This document shows, piece by piece, positions 6,248 through 6,266 of a DNA stretch of 6,266 nucleotides; within the stretch, counting starts at the first letter, position 1; each line of letters opens with the position of its first letter. The translations under genes were made by a program, and so were the position numbers. This DNA comes from Kordiimonadaceae bacterium (GTDB lineage: Bacteria; Pseudomonadota; Alphaproteobacteria; Sphingomonadales; Emcibacteraceae). Location: assembly GCA_018699075.1 (NCBI GenBank), contig JABIPV010000169.1, positions 1 to 6,266 of the forward strand, written 5' to 3'. The notes below the pieces were generated by a model. The model was given only the letters and a program-made list of their open reading frames with translations, made no database searches and had not been told where the DNA came from.

Positions 6248-6260
6248 TGATAAATTATCA
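6248..6260. promoter_or_regulatory. Palindrome TGATAA-A-TTATCA, possible operator
   Basis: A perfect 6-bp inverted repeat around a single central base lies 27 bp before the first start codon of the operon and overlaps the possible -10 box. Size and position fit a dimeric repressor site (for example a GntR- or LacI-type regulator), but the half-sites are AT-rich, so chance is a serious alternative. No regulator gene is in view. Confidence 0.35.
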
Positions 6261-6266
6261 TTTGAA

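Larger units (their letters stand above)
6222..6266 (-). promoter_or_regulatory. Operon leader (45 bp) with possible -10 element
   Basis: This is the only stretch with no gene at the right edge and is the leader of the operon. It is AT-rich. Read on the minus strand, GATAAT at 6259-6254 is one mismatch from a consensus -10 box, but a matching -35 would lie beyond 6266, so a promoter cannot be confirmed. The palindrome and ribosome site are listed separately. Confidence 0.35.

Noticed and set aside
1..6266. Mobile elements, CRISPR array, tRNA/rRNA or phage genes
   Set aside because: No transposase or integrase motif, no regularly spaced repeat and no RNA gene signature was seen on reading; nearly all of the sequence is accounted for by metabolic and transport genes.

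Overview
This 6.3-kb window is almost entirely coding and looks like chromosomal DNA of a Gram-negative bacterium, most likely a proteobacterium. The reasons are the periplasm-type signal peptide on the solute-binding domain, a PrpE-type propionyl-CoA synthetase, tightly packed genes with AGGA-type ribosome sites, and GC content that looks a little below half by eye. An alphaproteobacterial (possibly marine) origin is a guess from the style of the proteins; the genus cannot be read from the sequence.

Layout: at the left edge (1-323, plus strand) is the C-terminal end of an acyl-CoA synthetase of the propionyl-CoA synthetase type. It meets, tail to tail and with a 12-bp overlap, a five-gene minus-strand operon that fills the rest of the window. 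In transcription order (right to left) the operon encodes: a dihydropyrimidinase/D-hydantoinase-type cyclic amidohydrolase (6221-4758); a DapA/N-acetylneuraminate lyase-family protein with a Schiff-base lysine but unusual substrate-pocket residues (4748-3813); a polar amino-acid ABC importer subunit in which binding protein and permease are fused (3797-2310); its GlnQ-type ATPase (2310-1573); and a class V PLP enzyme of the 'cysteine desulfurase-like' VC1184 type (1547-312). Intergenic gaps are 9, 15, -1 and 25 nt, so the genes are very probably co-transcribed. Only 45 bp of leader is present; it holds a clear ribosome site and a 13-bp palindrome that may be an operator.

Together the genes suggest import of an amino-acid-like compound (the binding domain keeps the Arg and Asp that hold alpha-amino acids), followed by ring hydrolysis of a hydantoin/dihydropyrimidine-like amide, a carbonyl-lyase or dehydratase step, and a PLP-dependent step. 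No N-carbamoyl amino-acid hydrolase, racemase or dihydropyrimidine dehydrogenase lies in the window, and the DapA-like protein is not a normal part of known hydantoin or reductive pyrimidine pathways. The substrate is therefore unknown, and this operon is the candidate undescribed pathway here. No RNA gene, mobile element, CRISPR array, large repeat or convincing rho-independent terminator was seen.
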